Source of the DNA: Hyphomonas pacifica
GTDB lineage: Bacteria; Pseudomonadota; Alphaproteobacteria; Caulobacterales; Hyphomonadaceae
Assembly (NCBI RefSeq): GCF_000682675.1
Contig: NZ_AWFA01000013.1
Coordinates: 1 to 61,969 of the forward strand
Direction of reading: 5' to 3'
Length of the DNA: 61,969 nucleotides
The notes beneath the pieces are model-generated. The model saw nothing but the letters and a program-made list of their open reading frames with translations. It was not told the origin of the DNA and ran no database searches. The position numbers and the translations under genes are program-made. Of this stretch, positions 8,502 to 18,169 are shown in pieces. How positions within the stretch are numbered: the first letter of the stretch is position 1; every line of letters begins with the position of its first letter.

Positions 8502-9677
8502 TTACAACTCAAGCTTTGGCAGGGCGATCAGGCACAGTACGGACGCGCAGGAGGCGGCTGAGGCCATGCCGGCCAGCGGTGCCATGCCGAGCGTGACAAA
8601 GGGGGAGGCGATGGCGGTGCCAGCGGCTGTTGTTGTCAGGATGGCGACAAGCACTAGAGCCGCCCCGCGGGCATCGTCTCCGCGGGCAGCCACCACGGCG
8701 CGGTAAAAGCCGGGAGGCCCGCGAAGGCCGAGACCCAGATTGACCGGAATGAACAGGAGGGCGAGCGCCAGTGGCTCTGCCCCGCCGGTCAGTGCGTAGA
8801 CGAGGATGCTGACCAGCCCGCCGGCGGAGATCAGCGAGCCGAGCAGGATCATGCGCTCCTGCCCGAAGCGCTCGGCGAGCTTTCCGGCAAGGTTCGATCC
8901 GACGATGAACAGGGTGATACCGGTGACTTGCATGATGATAAAGTCGCTGAGCTCTCCATCGAGGCCCTTGGTGATCATGGCAGGTGCGCCGAACACGAAG
9001 ATCAGCAGGCCGCCCAGCGTCAAGGCCTGGCTGAGGCAGTAGCGCAGATAGACCGGGTTCATCATGTGGCGCACATAGCTGCCCGCGCTGCGGGTGGAGG
9101 GCGGCACAGGCATGCGGTGGCGCAGCGCGGCGATCAGCATGGCGACGAGCAGGCTGAGGACGCCAATTACCAGAAACGAGCTTTTCCAGCCAAAGGCGAC
9201 CAGCAGCCACACGCCGGCAATCGGGGCGAGGGCTGGCACCAGCGATTCCACACTGCCCATGAAGCCGAGGGCACCGACGGCCTTCTGCTGGCTGAACATG
9301 ACGCGGATCATGCCCGGCGCGAAAACGGCGGCGGCGGATCCTGTCAGGCCCTGCAGGAAGCGCAGGCCGACCAGAACAGGCAGGTTGGGCGCGGCCATGC
9401 AGGCCAGCGAAATCAGTGCATAGGCGATGAGAGAGACGATCAGCAGGATGCGCTGGTCCAGATGCGCGCCCAACTCTCCAAAGCCGAGCAAGCCGACACA
9501 GGTGCCCATCACGAAAGCCGCCAGAACGAACTGCGCGAGCGCCTGGGATCCGCCGAGCGTTTCCGGCAGGTCCGGCACGGCGGGCAGCACCAGATCCGTT
9601 CCGGCAATGCCCAGCGTCGTGCCGAGAATCAGCAGCGCAAAGGCCAGCAAGGGCGCGGAGGATTTTGTCTCGCTCAT
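8502..9677 (-). CDS. MFS exporter, Bcr/CflA drug-resistance type
   Basis: A 391-residue protein with about twelve hydrophobic segments, a major-facilitator antiporter. The start MSETKSSAPLLAFALLILGTTLGIAGTDLVLPAVPDL and the GFGELGAHLDQRILLIVSL motif-A region resemble Bcr/CflA proton-driven exporters; RFLQGLTGSAAAVFAPGMIR is a typical loop/helix motif. I prefer the ATG at 9677; the longer reading to 9743 adds a non-membrane leader without support. Substrate unknown. The gene is divergent from the DUF3833 lipoprotein gene; the shared region contains two direct copies of GACCATA (9738-9744 and 9751-9757) that could be regulatory. Confidence 0.88.
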   Translation of the reverse strand: MSETKSSAPLLAFALLILGTTLGIAGTDLVLPAVPDLPETLGGSQALAQFVLAAFVMGTCVGLLGFGELGAHLDQRILLIVSLIAYALISLACMAAPNLPVLVGLRFLQGLTGSAAAVFAPGMIRVMFSQQKAVGALGFMGSVESLVPALAPIAGVWLLVAFGWKSSFLVIGVLSLLVAMLIAALRHRMPVPPSTRSAGSYVRHMMNPVYLRYCLSQALTLGGLLIFVFGAPAMITKGLDGELSDFIIMQVTGITLFIVGSNLAGKLAERFGQERMILLGSLISAGGLVSILVYALTGGAEPLALALLFIPVNLGLGLRGPPGFYRAVVAARGDDARGAALVLVAILTTTAAGTAIASPFVTLGMAPLAGMASAASCASVLCLIALPKLEL

Positions 9678-9841
9678 GGGGCAGGCAGGTCCAGTCTCTG
9701 AAGGGCCGGGCTTATGAGGGAATCGCCGGGCAATGCCGACCATATGTTATGACCATAGGGTAACACGGACATGACGTGGCCACAGCGAGCCCCCAAAAGC
9801 GCTGAACGGATCCGATGACTGCGATGTCTCGTAGAAGAGGC

Positions 9842-10381
9842 ATGAAAAAGCAACTTCCCGCCTTCGCCGCCCTCGCTCTCATCACGGCCTGCGCGACCCG
9901 GCCGCCTGTGCCGGACGATGCGGGAGGCAAGACCTTTGTCATCGAACGCGATCTGGCCGGCGCCCATGTGGCGCGCGGAGAGTTCAAGTCGATCACCGGC
10001 GTGCACCGCGTCTTCACGGCGCAGCTGACCGGCAGCTGGGACGGTGAGATGTTCACCCTGGTCGAGGACTTCGCCTATGATGATGGCGAAACGGACCAGA
10101 AAACCTGGAAGCTCGAGCGCGTCGCGCCGGGCGAATACACCGGCACACGCGAAGACGTGGTCGGCACGGCGCGCGGCTATCAGGATGGGCGCGCCTTCCG
10201 TCTGGAATATGATGTCCGGTTGCCGTCCAAAGATGGCAAGGGACGTAAGGTCCGCTTCCGGGATGTGCTGGTCAATGATGGCAGCGGAAACGTGCTGAAC
10301 ACGGCGACCGTCGGCTGGTTCGGTTTCCGTGTTGGATCGGTCTGGCTGGTGATGGAACCGGTGCAGCAAGATATGGAATAG
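9842..10381 (+). CDS. DUF3833-like lipoprotein
   Basis: A 179-residue protein with the lipoprotein signal MKKQLPAFAALALITACAT (lipobox ITAC). The mature domain (FVIERDLAGAHVARGEFKSI, DGEMFTLVEDFAYDDGE, TWKLERVAPGEYTGTREDV, GWFGFRVGSVWLVM) matches my recollection of the DUF3833 family, a beta-rich envelope protein of unknown role common in proteobacteria. I chose the ATG at 9842, where the signal sequence starts; an in-frame ATG at 9815 is the alternative. Confidence 0.82.
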   Translation: MKKQLPAFAALALITACATRPPVPDDAGGKTFVIERDLAGAHVARGEFKSITGVHRVFTAQLTGSWDGEMFTLVEDFAYDDGETDQKTWKLERVAPGEYTGTREDVVGTARGYQDGRAFRLEYDVRLPSKDGKGRKVRFRDVLVNDGSGNVLNTATVGWFGFRVGSVWLVMEPVQQDME

Positions 10382-10541
10382 GCCCGCTGAGCAGACACCT
10401 ATAGCAAAAAGCAGCGTCCCGTGGGAGGTGGCCTAACCTGTTCTGATTGCCTGGCGAAAGGCCGAAACACTGATCCATATGTTGCGACGACAGGGTCACG
10501 CAGATATGACGGTGCCAATTGTGCAGGAGGCGCGTACGCCC

Positions 10542-11606
10542 ATGAGCTGGACCAAGACATATACCGGCGCGGAAGCTCTCCGGATCAACAAATGGCTCGC
10601 GGAAGAGGGTGTTTGCTCTCGCCGCGAGGCCGACGCCCTGATCCTGAAGGGCCTGGTCAAGGTTGACGACGAGACGGCGGTGGCTGGTCAGAAGATCATG
10701 GCCGGGCAGACGCTGACCATGGCAGGCAAGGCCGGGCGGCAGCTGGACAATCAGATTTCCCTAATCTTTCACAAGCCGGTGGGCATCGTGTCCGGCACGC
10801 CGGAAGAGGGCGAAATCCCTGCCGTGCGCCTGATCACGCGCGACAGCCTGTCCGGCAAGGCACGCGCCATTCCGGGCCGCTACAACAAGCTGGCACCGCT
10901 GGGCCGGCTCGACAAGGATTCGCGCGGCCTGCTGATCATGTCAGAGGATGGCGTGCTGGCGAAGGCCGTGATCGGCCCTGAGAGCGAGTTGGACAAGGAA
11001 TATATCGTCAAGGTGAAGGGCGATGTGACGCCCGAGAAGCTGGCGAAACTGCGCCACGGGCTGGAACTGGACGGGCGCCAGCTGAAGCCCGCCATTGTGG
11101 AACAGCTGAAGCCGCAGGAACTGAAATTCATCCTGCGGGAAGGGCGCAACCGTCAGATCCGCCGGATGTGCCAGCTGGTCGATTTGCGCGTGGTGGATCT
11201 GATGCGTACGCGCATCGGGCCGCTGGAACTGGCCGGACTGCCGGAAGGCAAATGGCGTCCGATTGGCGGACGGGAACGTGCGGCTCTGCTGAAGGGCGAT
11301 GCGCCCCGGCCCCGTACGCCGCGTCCGGATGAGGACCGGCCAGATCGCGAGCGGCCTGATCGGGGACGGCCTGAGCGTTCCGAGCGCCGCGATGGCCCGC
11401 CCAGAGGCGACCGCCCCGCGCGGGGTGAGCGGCCAAGCGGCCCGCGTTCAGGCAAGCCAGGGGGCAAACCGGGTGGCAAGTTCGGTGGCAAGCCGGACCG
11501 TTCAGAGCGCTCAGACGGTAAGCCCGACAATACAGTCTCCCCGCTGAAAGGCGAAAAGTTCAAGCGCACCAAGCTGGGCCCGCGCAAGCGGACGCCGATC
11601 AAGTGA
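10542..11606 (+). CDS. 23S rRNA pseudouridine synthase, RluF/RsuA family, with long charged C-terminal tail
   Basis: A 354-residue enzyme. An S4 RNA-binding domain (RINKWLAEEGVCSRREADALI) is followed by the pseudouridine synthase core with the catalytic Asp in LGRLDKDSRGLLI and the RsuA-family signature REGRNRQIRRMCQLVDL. The combination is most like RluF (U2604 of 23S rRNA), but RluB/RluE are not excluded. About 100 C-terminal residues are low-complexity, rich in Arg, Asp, Pro and Gly (repeats such as RPDRERPDRGRPERSERR and GKPGGKPGGK) and end with a basic patch; probably a disordered RNA-binding tail. An AGGAGG site at 10525-10530 supports the ATG at 10542. Its TGA overlaps the GTG of gluconokinase. 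Confidence 0.9.
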   Translation: MSWTKTYTGAEALRINKWLAEEGVCSRREADALILKGLVKVDDETAVAGQKIMAGQTLTMAGKAGRQLDNQISLIFHKPVGIVSGTPEEGEIPAVRLITRDSLSGKARAIPGRYNKLAPLGRLDKDSRGLLIMSEDGVLAKAVIGPESELDKEYIVKVKGDVTPEKLAKLRHGLELDGRQLKPAIVEQLKPQELKFILREGRNRQIRRMCQLVDLRVVDLMRTRIGPLELAGLPEGKWRPIGGRERAALLKGDAPRPRTPRPDEDRPDRERPDRGRPERSERRDGPPRGDRPARGERPSGPRSGKPGGKPGGKFGGKPDRSERSDGKPDNTVSPLKGEKFKRTKLGPRKRTPIK

Positions 11607-12097
11607 GAGAGCTGATCATCATCATGGGCGTCGCCGGCAGCGGAAAGACGTCCATAGCGTCCGCGTTGGCGAGGCAGATGGGTTGGCCTTTCATTGAGGC
11701 TGATGAGCATCACTCCATCGCCAACAAGACAAAGATGGCCGCCGGCACGCCATTGACCGATGAGGACCGGGCGAGCTGGGTCGACAGCATGTGTGCGGCG
11801 TCTTCTGCCATGCCGGAGCCTCGAATCGTGCTGGCCTGCTCGGCGCTGACCCCCTTTGTGCAGGCCGGGCTGAGAGAGGGCAGCGGTCGCCGCAGCAGAT
11901 TTGTGATGCTGGACGTTCCGAAAGCGGAACTCGCCCGACGGATTGCGGCGCGGGCCGACCATTTCATGCCGGTTAGCCTGCTGGACAGCCAGCTGGAGGC
12001 ACTGTCAGTGCCGGAGGATGCCCTGCGCATTGCCGCTGACAGAAAGCCGGAAGACATCCTCGCGGACATCGTGTCAGCCCTGGAGGCCGAAGCCTGA
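11603..12097 (+). CDS. gntK: Gluconokinase
   Basis: A 164-residue P-loop kinase that phosphorylates D-gluconate to 6-phosphogluconate for the Entner-Doudoroff or pentose phosphate pathways. Evidence: Walker A GVAGSGKTS near the N terminus, then FIEADEHHSIANKTKMAAGTPLTDEDRASW, the substrate-binding stretch characteristic of gluconate kinases, and ACSALTPFVQ replacing the usual CSALK-YR region. The GTG start overlaps the stop of the pseudouridine synthase gene by four bases (GTGA), so it is translationally coupled to it. No other gluconate gene is nearby. Confidence 0.88.
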   Translation: MRELIIIMGVAGSGKTSIASALARQMGWPFIEADEHHSIANKTKMAAGTPLTDEDRASWVDSMCAASSAMPEPRIVLACSALTPFVQAGLREGSGRRSRFVMLDVPKAELARRIAARADHFMPVSLLDSQLEALSVPEDALRIAADRKPEDILADIVSALEAEA

Positions 12098-12145
12098 CCT
12101 TGCGGTACGGCTCGACGGCGTCATGGATGCCAGTATCATTCTGCA

Positions 12146-13210
12146 ATGGATGGATTTGAAACTGCCCCGCCGAAGCGGCCCAGGCTGGACTACCCCTTCG
12201 GGCGGACCGAGCCGGAAATCGGCAAGAGCGTGCAGATTGCAGAGCGTATCGAATGGGTGGCCATGCCGCTCAATTTCTCTCTTAAATTCATCAATAACTG
12301 GCTGATTGATGATGGCGACGGGTGGACGATTGTCGATACTGGTATTGCCTATGACGAGACGCGGGAGGCGTGGCGCAATCTGCTGGCTGAGCGCGTAACG
12401 CCGGACAAGCCGCTGAAGCGTGTGATCGTTACGCACATGCACCCCGATCATGTTGGAACGGCAGGCTGGCTGTGCCACAAATACGGGGCCGAGCTGTGGA
12501 TGACGCGGCTGGAATACACAACCTGCCGGATGCTGGTGGCCGATACGGGTCGCGAGGCGCCGGAGGTGGGTGTCGACTTTTATCGCCGGGCTGGATGGTC
12601 CAACGCGCAGCTGGAGACCTACAAGGAACGCTTCGGCAATTTCGGTCGGGGCGTGACGCGTATTCCCGAATCCTTCTTCCGGCTTTCGGATGGCGACACG
12701 TTCGAGATGGGCGGAAAAAGCTGGGAAGTGATCACCGGGAGTGGTCATTCGCCGGAACATGCCTGTCTTTACTGCGCTGAGCTGAATATCGTCATTTCGG
12801 GCGACCAGCTGTTGCCGCGCATTTCCTCCAATGTCTCCGTCCACCCGACCGAGCCGAAGGCCGACCCGCTGGATGACTGGATCCAAAGCTGTGAGAAACT
12901 GAAGCGCCGCCTGCCGGAAGACGTGCTGGTTCTGCCCGCGCATAATGAGCCGTTCCGGGGCGCCCATCACAGGCTGCAGCATCTGATCGACGGCCATTTT
13001 GTGACGCTGGAGCGGCTGAAGGACAAGCTGGCGCGCGGGCCGATGAAAGTGACGGATACGTTCACCACCATGTTCGCCCGGGCGATTGGGGATGATGTGA
13101 TCCATATGGCTACGGGCGAGGCGTTGGCGCACCTGAATTACCTGATCCACCGCGGGGATGTGCGGGTCAGACAGGACGAGCATGGCGCGGACCTCTACAA
13201 CCTGGCCTGA
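12146..13210 (+). CDS. Metallo-beta-lactamase-fold hydrolase
   Basis: A 354-residue MBL-fold protein. The metal-binding motif THMHPDHVG, the downstream GSGHSPEHAC and SGDQLLPRISSN, and the final LPAHNEPF give the His/Asp ligands for a two-metal site. It begins with an extra 35 residues before the first strand (EWVAMPLNFSLKFINNWLIDDGDGW). The family includes glyoxalase II-like, lactonase-like and other hydrolases; members of this length and look are usually annotated only as MBL-fold hydrolases. The substrate is not inferable. It follows gluconokinase by 48 bases, in the same direction. Confidence 0.88.
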   Translation: MDGFETAPPKRPRLDYPFGRTEPEIGKSVQIAERIEWVAMPLNFSLKFINNWLIDDGDGWTIVDTGIAYDETREAWRNLLAERVTPDKPLKRVIVTHMHPDHVGTAGWLCHKYGAELWMTRLEYTTCRMLVADTGREAPEVGVDFYRRAGWSNAQLETYKERFGNFGRGVTRIPESFFRLSDGDTFEMGGKSWEVITGSGHSPEHACLYCAELNIVISGDQLLPRISSNVSVHPTEPKADPLDDWIQSCEKLKRRLPEDVLVLPAHNEPFRGAHHRLQHLIDGHFVTLERLKDKLARGPMKVTDTFTTMFARAIGDDVIHMATGEALAHLNYLIHRGDVRVRQDEHGADLYNLA

Positions 13211-13328
13211 CCTGTCTTATGTGGCCTTTGCGAGGCTTTTACAGCATACGGGCAGTTTACACCTTCGCAATCATGGCACCTATCGTCTAAACAGGTCGCA
13301 CGTTGCGACGACGAGAGACGAGGTTCCG

Positions 13329-14183
13329 ATGACATCAGATGGCAGCACCGCCACGCAGGACGAGGCGGAAAAAGACCTGACTCTCGGCAGTAAACTGAAG
13401 CGCGAATTGCGGGAATGGGCGATGACCCTGGCCGTTTTCGTACCGGCCTTCATGCTGTTTACAGGCCTGGCCTATGAGCAGCGGGTGATTCCCTCTGAAA
13501 GTATGGTGCCGACGCTGCAGGTGACAGACCGTGTGGCTGTGACCAAGTTTGCCTATGGTTATGACCGCTATTCGCTGCCCTTCTCGCTGGGCCGTTTCAT
13601 CCCGCTGCCGGCCGGCCGGATCTTTGCCCGGATGCCGAAACGTGGCGATGTCATTGTGTTCGAACACCCGCATACGGGCCGCGTCATGATCAAGCGTCTG
13701 ATTGGCCTGCCGGGCGATACGGTGCAGATGATCGGCGAGCAGCTGTATCTGAATGGCGAACCTGTCGAGAGCGAACTGGTGCGCAAGGTGCGCTACACGC
13801 CGCACGGGACAAACATCCTGCGCACAGCCTTTGAGTGGCATGAAACGATAGGCGACAAGAGCTGGGCCACCTATCGCGGCAACAAAGGCGACTGGGGCGA
13901 CAATACGGATCTGTTCGTTGTGCCTGATGGCTATGTCTTCATGATGGGCGACAATCGCGACAATTCTCTCGACAGCCGATTCCCAAGCGGGCACTGCCCG
14001 GCGGAGAATGGCGTCATCGACCGGGCCGGATGTCCGCTGCGCGTGCCTGCGGAAGAGGCATCCATCGGTTTTGTACCGCTGGATCACCTGATCGGACGGG
14101 CAGATACGGTGCTGATGAGCTTCTATTCCTGCAAGCTGCAGGATGATGAGAAATGTGCAAAGCGGGTCTGGAAAGGCCTCTGA
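13329..14183 (+). CDS. lepB: Signal peptidase I
   Basis: A 284-residue inner-membrane serine protease that removes signal peptides from exported proteins. One N-terminal membrane helix (about residues 31-48) precedes the periplasmic domain. The catalytic Ser58 lies in IPSESMVPTL and the general-base Lys122 in VMIKRLIGLPGD; MMGDNRDNSLDSR is the box E signature. A region of extra residues (SGHCPAENGVIDRAGCP) carries a Cys pair. I selected the ATG at 13329, preceded by GACGAGG; a longer reading that begins inside the MBL gene is unlikely. A weak hairpin at 14233-14263 may terminate the transcript. Confidence 0.95.
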   Translation: MTSDGSTATQDEAEKDLTLGSKLKRELREWAMTLAVFVPAFMLFTGLAYEQRVIPSESMVPTLQVTDRVAVTKFAYGYDRYSLPFSLGRFIPLPAGRIFARMPKRGDVIVFEHPHTGRVMIKRLIGLPGDTVQMIGEQLYLNGEPVESELVRKVRYTPHGTNILRTAFEWHETIGDKSWATYRGNKGDWGDNTDLFVVPDGYVFMMGDNRDNSLDSRFPSGHCPAENGVIDRAGCPLRVPAEEASIGFVPLDHLIGRADTVLMSFYSCKLQDDEKCAKRVWKGL

Positions 14184-14232
14184 GCGCTGCTTCAGCCCAC
14201 AAGCGGGCGCATGTCTGAGTTGAAAGGTACCT

Positions 14233-14263
14233 TGCCGTGCCGGGGCAACCCCGTTAGGGCAAT
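14233..14263 (+). terminator. Possible terminator after lepB
   Basis: A two-part stem: outer TTGCC (14233-14237) with GGCAA (14259-14263), and inner CGGGG (14242-14246) with CCCCG (14250-14254), followed by TTCCTTT. The stem is bulged, so efficiency is doubtful, but it sits in the 128-base gap after lepB. Confidence 0.4.
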
Positions 14264-14311
14264 TCCTTTAGTGTTACGCGCGGGTCTCCGCAGGAACGAG
14301 TATACGATTTA

Positions 14312-14914
14312 ATGGCGATGCCAGACCCGACATCGACAGACCGGAAACGCGGACCCATAATTGTGTCTCGTCATGGCCGCCCGGCCCTGGACCGGACAGC
14401 TGGGCCGCGCCTGAACTGGCGCGAGTATCGTGACTGGTGGGATCGCTATGAAGCTGGTGCCCTGGCCGAAGGGCAGGTTGCCCCGGAAGAGCTGAAAAAG
14501 GCTGTCGCAGACGCAGACCTTGTCTTTGCCTCTGCGCGCCTGAGAGCGCAGCAGACGGCTGCGCGCGCTGCGCCGCACATGCAGGCGGAATATGACGCGG
14601 TGTTCAATGAAGCGCCATTGCCGCCACCGCTGCTGCCGGGGGTGCGTTACCTGCCGAAGACATGGAACATTCTGGCCCGTGCGGCTTGGCTGAACGGCCA
14701 TGCGCTGGACGGGGAAAGCGTGAAGGCCGCTCGCCAGCGGGCCGCAGAGGCTGCGCAGAAACTGCATGATGCTTCAGAGGATACGAAAGTCTATCTGGCA
14801 GCTCATGGCTGGTTCAACCGCATGCTGAGACCGGAACTTAAGAAGCTTGGCTGGAAATGCGCCTATGATGGCGGAGACAGCTATTGGAGCTTTCGGGTTT
14901 ACGAATATCGGTGA
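14312..14914 (+). CDS. Histidine phosphatase family protein
   Basis: A 200-residue protein of the phosphoglycerate-mutase-like fold. The catalytic phospho-acceptor motif is IVSRHGRPALD (near residue 18), and a second active-site His lies in LAAHGWFNRMLRPELKKLGW; Arg of ASARLRAQQTAARAA fits the phosphate pocket. The middle is family-atypical. No signal peptide. It could be a small-molecule or phosphoprotein phosphatase; the substrate is unknown. It stands alone between lepB and the xseB-ispA-dxs cluster. Confidence 0.82.
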   Translation: MAMPDPTSTDRKRGPIIVSRHGRPALDRTAGPRLNWREYRDWWDRYEAGALAEGQVAPEELKKAVADADLVFASARLRAQQTAARAAPHMQAEYDAVFNEAPLPPPLLPGVRYLPKTWNILARAAWLNGHALDGESVKAARQRAAEAAQKLHDASEDTKVYLAAHGWFNRMLRPELKKLGWKCAYDGGDSYWSFRVYEYR

Positions 14915-14992
14915 AACCCGCCTTCAAATGGTTGTGGAGCCCAGACCGGGGCTCTAGTGTCATCTGAAATTCTGAGAAGCGAGACCTGAGGC

Positions 14993-15238
14993 ATGGCTGA
15001 CGCAAAAGAGAAACCCGTCGAAAAGCTGACATTCGAGGAAGCCCTGGCTGAACTCGAAGGCATTGTGCGCCAACTGGAAGCCGGTGAAGTCGAGCTGGAG
15101 AAGTCCATCGCGATCTATGAGCGGGGCGCAGCCCTGAAGGCGCATTGCGACGCCCGCCTGAAATCCGCAGAGCTGAAGGTGGAGCAGATCGTGCAGGGGG
15201 CCAACGGGCCAGCCACTGAAGCTGCCAGCTTCGACTAG
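14993..15238 (+). CDS. xseB: Exodeoxyribonuclease VII small subunit
   Basis: An 81-residue protein with the family pattern KLTFEEALAELEGIVRQLEAGEVELEKSIAIYERGAALKAHCDARLKSAE, two long helices that coat the large subunit of the single-strand-specific exonuclease VII. The order xseB-ispA-dxs is a standard alphaproteobacterial arrangement. The large subunit gene is in this same window but about 38 kb away on the other strand (52763-54190). Confidence 0.95.
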   Translation: MADAKEKPVEKLTFEEALAELEGIVRQLEAGEVELEKSIAIYERGAALKAHCDARLKSAELKVEQIVQGANGPATEAASFD

Positions 15239-15251
15239 AGAGGGGCCCCGC

Positions 15252-16148
15252 ATGGCGGACGTTGTCGACTTTGAACAGCGCCTGAAAGAGGTTGCCGACA
15301 AGGTAACGGTCGCGCTGGACCAGCTGATCCCGCCTGCGAGTGGACCTGAAGCGGACCTGATGCGCGCAATGCGCCATGCCGCGCTGGCCAATGGCAAGCG
15401 GATGCGGCCTTTCTTCCTGCTGGAAACCGGCGCGATGTTCGAAGCGCCCGAGAAGAGCCTGCTGCGCGCGGCGGCGGCACTGGAATGCGTGCACTGTTAC
15501 TCATTGGTGCATGATGATTTACCCTGCATGGATGATGATGATTTCCGGCGCGGCCAGCCGACCGTGCACAAGGCCTTTGATGAGGCGACGGCGGTGCTGG
15601 CCGGGGATGCCCTGCTGACACTGGCCTTCAAGATTCTCGCCTCTACCGAGACCCATGATGATGCCGGGATCCGCACCTTGCTGATTGAGCGTCTGGCCGA
15701 TTCTTCCGGCGCGCGCGGCATGGTGGGCGGTCAGATGATCGACATGCTGGAGAGCGACAGCCCCCGTGATCTGAACACGATTACTCGTATGCAGCGCCTG
15801 AAGACAGGCGCGCTGATCTCTTATGCGACAGAGGCTGGCGCGATCATCGGCCGGGCGCGGGAGGCTGAGCGCAACGCACTGGCAGGCTTCTCCAATGATC
15901 TAGGGCTGGCCTATCAGATTGCCGATGATCTGCTGGATGCGACAGGCCATGAGGAAAAGGTCGGCAAGCCGTTGCGGACCGATGAAGAGGCCGGAAAAGC
16001 CAATTTTGTGACTATTCTGGGTGTGGACGGCGCGCGGCAGCGGGTGCGTATTCTTGCTGCACAAGCGAAGGAGCACCTCGCAATTTTCCGCGAAAAGGCC
16101 CATATACTGCTGCAATCGGTCGATTTTGTACTCGACAGAACACATTAA
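15252..16148 (+). CDS. ispA: Farnesyl diphosphate synthase (short-chain polyprenyl synthase)
   Basis: A 298-residue prenyltransferase that condenses DMAPP and IPP to geranyl and farnesyl diphosphate. The first Asp-rich motif is [18 protein letters not shown] and the second [26 protein letters not shown] and GGQMIDMLE are also conserved. Length is usual for bacterial FPP synthase. A GAGAGGGG site lies upstream of the ATG, 13 bases after xseB. With dxs next door it supplies isoprenoids for quinone, undecaprenyl and related products. Confidence 0.94.
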   Translation: MADVVDFEQRLKEVADKVTVALDQLIPPASGPEADLMRAMRHAALANGKRMRPFFLLETGAMFEAPEKSLLRAAAALECVHCYSLVHDDLPCMDDDDFRRGQPTVHKAFDEATAVLAGDALLTLAFKILASTETHDDAGIRTLLIERLADSSGARGMVGGQMIDMLESDSPRDLNTITRMQRLKTGALISYATEAGAIIGRAREAERNALAGFSNDLGLAYQIADDLLDATGHEEKVGKPLRTDEEAGKANFVTILGVDGARQRVRILAAQAKEHLAIFREKAHILLQSVDFVLDRTH

Positions 16149-16189
16149 TCAGGACGTCAGAAGACCGAAACAAAAGGTCCAGAGAAAAT

Positions 16190-18112
16190 ATGACCGAGAC
16201 ACGACCGAACCGCTTGCTGGATGCGATCAACTCGCCGGACGACTTGAAAGGTCGCTCGCGGGCGGAGCTCAAGCAGATTGCCGACGAAGTCCGCAATGAA
16301 GTGATTGACGTCGTGTCTGTAACCGGCGGGCACCTTGGCTCAGGCCTTGGCGTGGTCGAGCTGACCGTGGCCATCCACTCTGTGTTCGATGCCCCGGCGG
16401 ACAAGCTGATCTTTGACGTTGGCCACCAGTGCTATCCGCACAAGATACTGACGGGCCGCAAGGACCAAATGCGTACGCTTCGCCAGCCCGGCGGTCTGTC
16501 CGGCTTCACCAAGCGCGCCGAAAGCGAATATGATCCGTTTGGCGCAGCACATGCCTCGACCTCGATTTCCGCCGGCCACGGCTTTGCCAAGGCGCGCGAC
16601 CTGCAGAATGGCGACAATCATGTCATTGCGGTGATCGGCGACGGCTCCATGTCTGCGGGCATGGCTTATGAGGCGATGAATAATGCCGGGGCCGACAAGT
16701 CCCGCCTGATCGTGATCCTGAATGATAATGACATGTCGATTGCCCCGCCGGTTGGCGCGATGAGCAATCACCTGTCGAAGCTGGTCTCCTCACGGCCCTA
16801 TCGCGGGCTGCGCAAGATTGCCAAGAAGATGGTTTCGCCGATGGGGCTGGAAAGCCCGGCGCGACGCGCGGAGGAATATCTGCGCGGCTTTGCCATGGGC
16901 GGCACCATGTTCGAGGAGCTGGGCTTTTACTATATCGGCCCGATTGACGGGCATGATCTGGATACGCTGATCCCGATCCTTGAGAATGTGAAGGCGATGC
17001 GGGAAGGCCCGATCCTGATTCACGTCGTCACGCAGAAGGGCAAGGGCTATGCCCCGGCCGAGAATTCCGCGGACAAGTATCACGGCGTCTCAAAATTCTC
17101 CGTGATTACGGGCGAGCAGTCCAAGCCCAAGCCCAAGGCGCTGGCCTATCAGAAAGTGTTCGGTCAGACGCTGGCCAAGCTGGCCGAGACGGATGACAAG
17201 ATCTGCGCGATCACGGCGGCGATGCCGTCCGGCACATCAACCGATGTATTTGCCAGGAAATTCCCTGAGCGTCATTTCGATGTCGGCATTGCCGAACAGC
17301 ATGCGGTGACGTTTGCGGCTGGTCTGGCCGCCGATGGGATGCGCCCTTTCGCGGCGATCTATTCCACCTTCCTGCAGCGCGGCTATGATCAGGTTGTCCA
17401 TGATGTGGCGATTCAGAAGCTGCCGGTGCGCTTTGCGATCGACCGGGCGGGCCTGGTCGGTGCAGACGGCGCGACCCATGCGGGCAGTTTTGATATTGGC
17501 TATCTCGGCGCGCTGCCGGGCATGATCTGCATGGCGGCAGCTGATGAGGCCGATCTTGCGCGTATGGTGGTGACCGCTACCCAGATTGACGATGGGCCGT
17601 CCGCTTTCCGCTATCCGCGCGGCGAAGGCATCGGCATCGAGATTCCGGAAAACCCGCAGCCGCTGGAAATCGGCAAAGGACGCATCATGCGCGAAGGCAC
17701 GACGGTTGCTATCCTGTCCTACGGCACACGCTTGGTGGAGGCCGGGAAGGCCGCTGACCTGCTGGCCGCGCAGGGCCTGTCCGCGACCGTGGCGGATGCG
17801 CGCTTTGCCAAGCCGCTGGACGCCGACCTGGTCGAGCGGTTGGCGCGTGAGCATGAAGTGCTGATCACGATTGAAGAAGGTGCCACAGGCGGCTTTGGCA
17901 GCTTTGTGCTGGAGCATCTGGCCAAGGCGGGTGCGCTGGACAAGGGCCTGAAGATCCGTCCGATGACTCTGCCGGACGTGTTCCAGGATCAGGATACGCC
18001 GTACATGATGTATGAGGCAGCAGGCCTCAACGCCCGTCACATTGCCGCTCGCGCCATCGAGGCCTTGGGCCGGGGCGACATCGCAGAGATCAACCGACTG
18101 GCCAGTGCCTGA
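16190..18112 (+). CDS. dxs: 1-deoxy-D-xylulose-5-phosphate synthase
   Basis: A 640-residue thiamine-diphosphate enzyme that makes DXP from pyruvate and glyceraldehyde 3-phosphate, the entry step of the MEP isoprenoid pathway. Visible motifs: [35 protein letters not shown], the TPP motif [18 protein letters not shown] with [13 protein letters not shown], and the acidic catalytic region [18 protein letters not shown]. The C-terminal transketolase domain is complete. It follows ispA by 41 bases in the same direction; no riboswitch is visible in the gap. Confidence 0.96.
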   Translation: MTETRPNRLLDAINSPDDLKGRSRAELKQIADEVRNEVIDVVSVTGGHLGSGLGVVELTVAIHSVFDAPADKLIFDVGHQCYPHKILTGRKDQMRTLRQPGGLSGFTKRAESEYDPFGAAHASTSISAGHGFAKARDLQNGDNHVIAVIGDGSMSAGMAYEAMNNAGADKSRLIVILNDNDMSIAPPVGAMSNHLSKLVSSRPYRGLRKIAKKMVSPMGLESPARRAEEYLRGFAMGGTMFEELGFYYIGPIDGHDLDTLIPILENVKAMREGPILIHVVTQKGKGYAPAENSADKYHGVSKFSVITGEQSKPKPKALAYQKVFGQTLAKLAETDDKICAITAAMPSGTSTDVFARKFPERHFDVGIAEQHAVTFAAGLAADGMRPFAAIYSTFLQRGYDQVVHDVAIQKLPVRFAIDRAGLVGADGATHAGSFDIGYLGALPGMICMAAADEADLARMVVTATQIDDGPSAFRYPRGEGIGIEIPENPQPLEIGKGRIMREGTTVAILSYGTRLVEAGKAADLLAAQGLSATVADARFAKPLDADLVERLAREHEVLITIEEGATGGFGSFVLEHLAKAGALDKGLKIRPMTLPDVFQDQDTPYMMYEAAGLNARHIAARAIEALGRGDIAEINRLASA

Positions 18113-18169
18113 GTTTCTGACTGAAAAGCAATTTGCCGCCGGGCGCGAACACGTCTTATGTGCCGCACC

